From Nitrospirota bacterium (GTDB lineage: Bacteria; Nitrospirota; RBG-16-64-22; JACRHK01): DNA of 6,271 nt. This document shows, one piece after another, positions 5,803-6,271 of this stretch. Made by a program: the position numbers and the translations under genes. The first letter of the stretch is position 1. The number at the start of each line of letters is the position of its first letter. The stretch is taken from positions 1-6,271 of the forward strand of contig JACRHK010000180.1 of NCBI GenBank assembly GCA_016217625.1, in the 5' to 3' direction. The notes under the pieces are model-generated. The model searched no databases, was not told the origin of the DNA, and saw only the letters and a list, made by a program, of their open reading frames with translations.

Positions 5803-5832
5803 AGTCTAGAGAGGTCGGACAGGGGGTGTCAA
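5803..5832 (-). promoter_or_regulatory. Sigma70-like promoter for the 76-residue gene (and possibly adh-clpS)
   Basis: Read leftward, a consensus -35 TTGACA (5832-5827) is followed after 18 bp by TAGACT (5808-5803) as -10. Transcription would start near 5796, about 34 bases before the ATG at 5762. The -35 lies in the left arm of the inverted repeat at 5825-5862. Confidence 0.6.
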
Positions 5833-5862
5833 GCCTCCTTGGAATGATCGTTCCTTGACACC
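5825..5862. promoter_or_regulatory. Inverted repeat joining two back-to-back -35 boxes, candidate operator
   Basis: GGTGTCAAG (5825-5833) and CTTGACACC (5854-5862) form a perfect 9-bp inverted repeat. Between the arms lies a near-perfect palindrome, GGAATGATCGTTCC (5841-5854), with one mismatched pair. Each arm contains a TTGACA box facing outward, so a dimeric regulator bound here would cover both -35 boxes. No regulator gene is visible in the window. Confidence 0.5.
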
Positions 5863-5884
5863 GACCCGCGACTGCCGGTATTAT
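5855..5884 (+). promoter_or_regulatory. Rightward sigma70-like promoter with no gene on its strand
   Basis: A consensus TTGACA (5855-5860) precedes TATTAT (5879-5884) by 18 bp. The transcript would start near 5891 and run antisense into the 3' end of the deacetylase-family gene. No rightward coding region or obvious small RNA is seen downstream, so its function is unclear. Confidence 0.4.
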
Positions 5885-5888
5885 AGCA
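5880..5888 (-). promoter_or_regulatory. Extended -10 promoter (TGCTATAAT), leftward
   Basis: The lower strand reads TGCTATAAT, a perfect extended -10, overlapping the -10 of the rightward promoter. No clear -35 lies at the usual distance. It would begin near 5873 and give a second, longer transcript for the 76-residue gene. Confidence 0.45.
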
Positions 5889-5917
5889 CATAGCTTATCG
5901 TTCTTTATCACGAGTGA

Positions 5918-6271
5918 TCAATCGTTAGCGTGTTGAGCACTTGGTAACACCTCGTCCTCCATCAGGGCGCGGAGGTGGGCTTCGACAGACCGGGCTAAAG
6001 CCTGGAGGTGGTATCCGCCTTCCAGGACAGAGACGAGGCGGCGGTGGCCGGACTCCAGCGCGGCGCTGAGGATCTCGCGGGTCAGATCATAGTAGCCGGT
6101 TTCGGTGAGGCCCATCTGGGCGAGGGGGTCCTCGCGGTGGGCGTCGAAACCCGCGGAAACGAGGAGGAATTCGGGGCGGAACGCCCGGAGCGCGGGGCGG
6201 AGGACTTTGCGAAAGATCTCCAGGTAGTCCTCATCTCCGCTGCCGGCAGGGAGGGGGACATTCAGTGTAAA
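5918..6271 (-). CDS. Histone deacetylase / acetoin-utilisation (AcuC) family protein, C-terminal 117 residues
   Basis: The frame is open to the right window edge, so the N-terminal part lies outside. The fragment has the closing landmarks of the zinc-dependent deacetylase fold: NVPLPAGSGDEDYLEIF, RPEFLLVSAGFDAHREDPLAQM, GLTETGYYDLTREI and SVLEGGYHLQALARSVEAHLRAL. The Asp of GFDAH (residue 43 of the fragment) is an expected zinc ligand, and the Tyr of EGGY (87) is the expected catalytic tyrosine. Bacterial members deacetylate small molecules such as acetylpolyamines or act on acetyl-lysine in proteins such as acetyl-CoA synthetase; which applies here cannot be told. The segments resemble the class II-like bacterial group. 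The ATG at 6113-6115 is internal, since strong similarity continues upstream. The gene ends in TGA at 5918-5920, 155 bp before the next leftward gene, which has its own promoters. Confidence 0.93.
   Translation of the reverse strand, partial: FTLNVPLPAGSGDEDYLEIFRKVLRPALRAFRPEFLLVSAGFDAHREDPLAQMGLTETGYYDLTREILSAALESGHRRLVSVLEGGYHLQALARSVEAHLRALMEDEVLPSAQHAND

Overview
The window comes from a GC-rich bacterium. Two genes encode probable exported redox proteins and the gene set is typical of a Gram-negative, uncultured, Desulfobacterota- or NC10-like lineage. That placement is an impression; nothing here fixes the phylum. Gaps between genes are short and filled with nested palindromes and short-word repeats, several of which run into stop codons. 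No tRNA, rRNA, CRISPR array, transposase or phage gene was seen.

Layout. At the left edge is the 3' part of ahcY (+), followed by a repeat-filled convergent gap and an SseB-family gene (-). A 140-bp divergent promoter region separates sseB from purU (+). After a palindrome-rich gap comes a rightward redox cluster: a TlpA/thioredoxin-like gene (2700-3249), a stand-alone DsbD N-terminal-domain gene (3374-3820) and a DUF971/GBBH-like gene (3825-4172). The last overlaps tail to tail with a leftward set: clpS (4166-4456), a zinc alcohol dehydrogenase (4468-5466) and an unrecognised 76-residue gene (5532-5762). A promoter region with back-to-back -35 boxes lies at 5803-5888. The right edge holds the C-terminal part of a histone-deacetylase/AcuC-family gene (-).

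Main discovery. The thioredoxin-like gene carries an in-frame TGA (2899-2901) exactly where the first cysteine of the redox motif belongs, giving FFATW-U-PFC. It is followed by an 8-bp perfect hairpin with a GGC loop, starting 17 nt after the UGA, which fits the published shape of a bacterial SECIS element. I read it as a probable selenoprotein with a UPFC active site. The same gene also needs one base removed near 2789-2791 to join its signal peptide to its domain, so decay or a sequencing error must be excluded.

How the genes may work together. AhcY clears S-adenosylhomocysteine and PurU releases formate from 10-formyltetrahydrofolate, so both touch one-carbon metabolism. The thioredoxin-like selenoprotein and the DsbD-alpha-like protein probably form a periplasmic thiol-exchange pair; this is inferred from adjacency and motifs. 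Neither the membrane part of DsbD nor any selenium-insertion gene (selA, selB, selC, selD) lies in the window.
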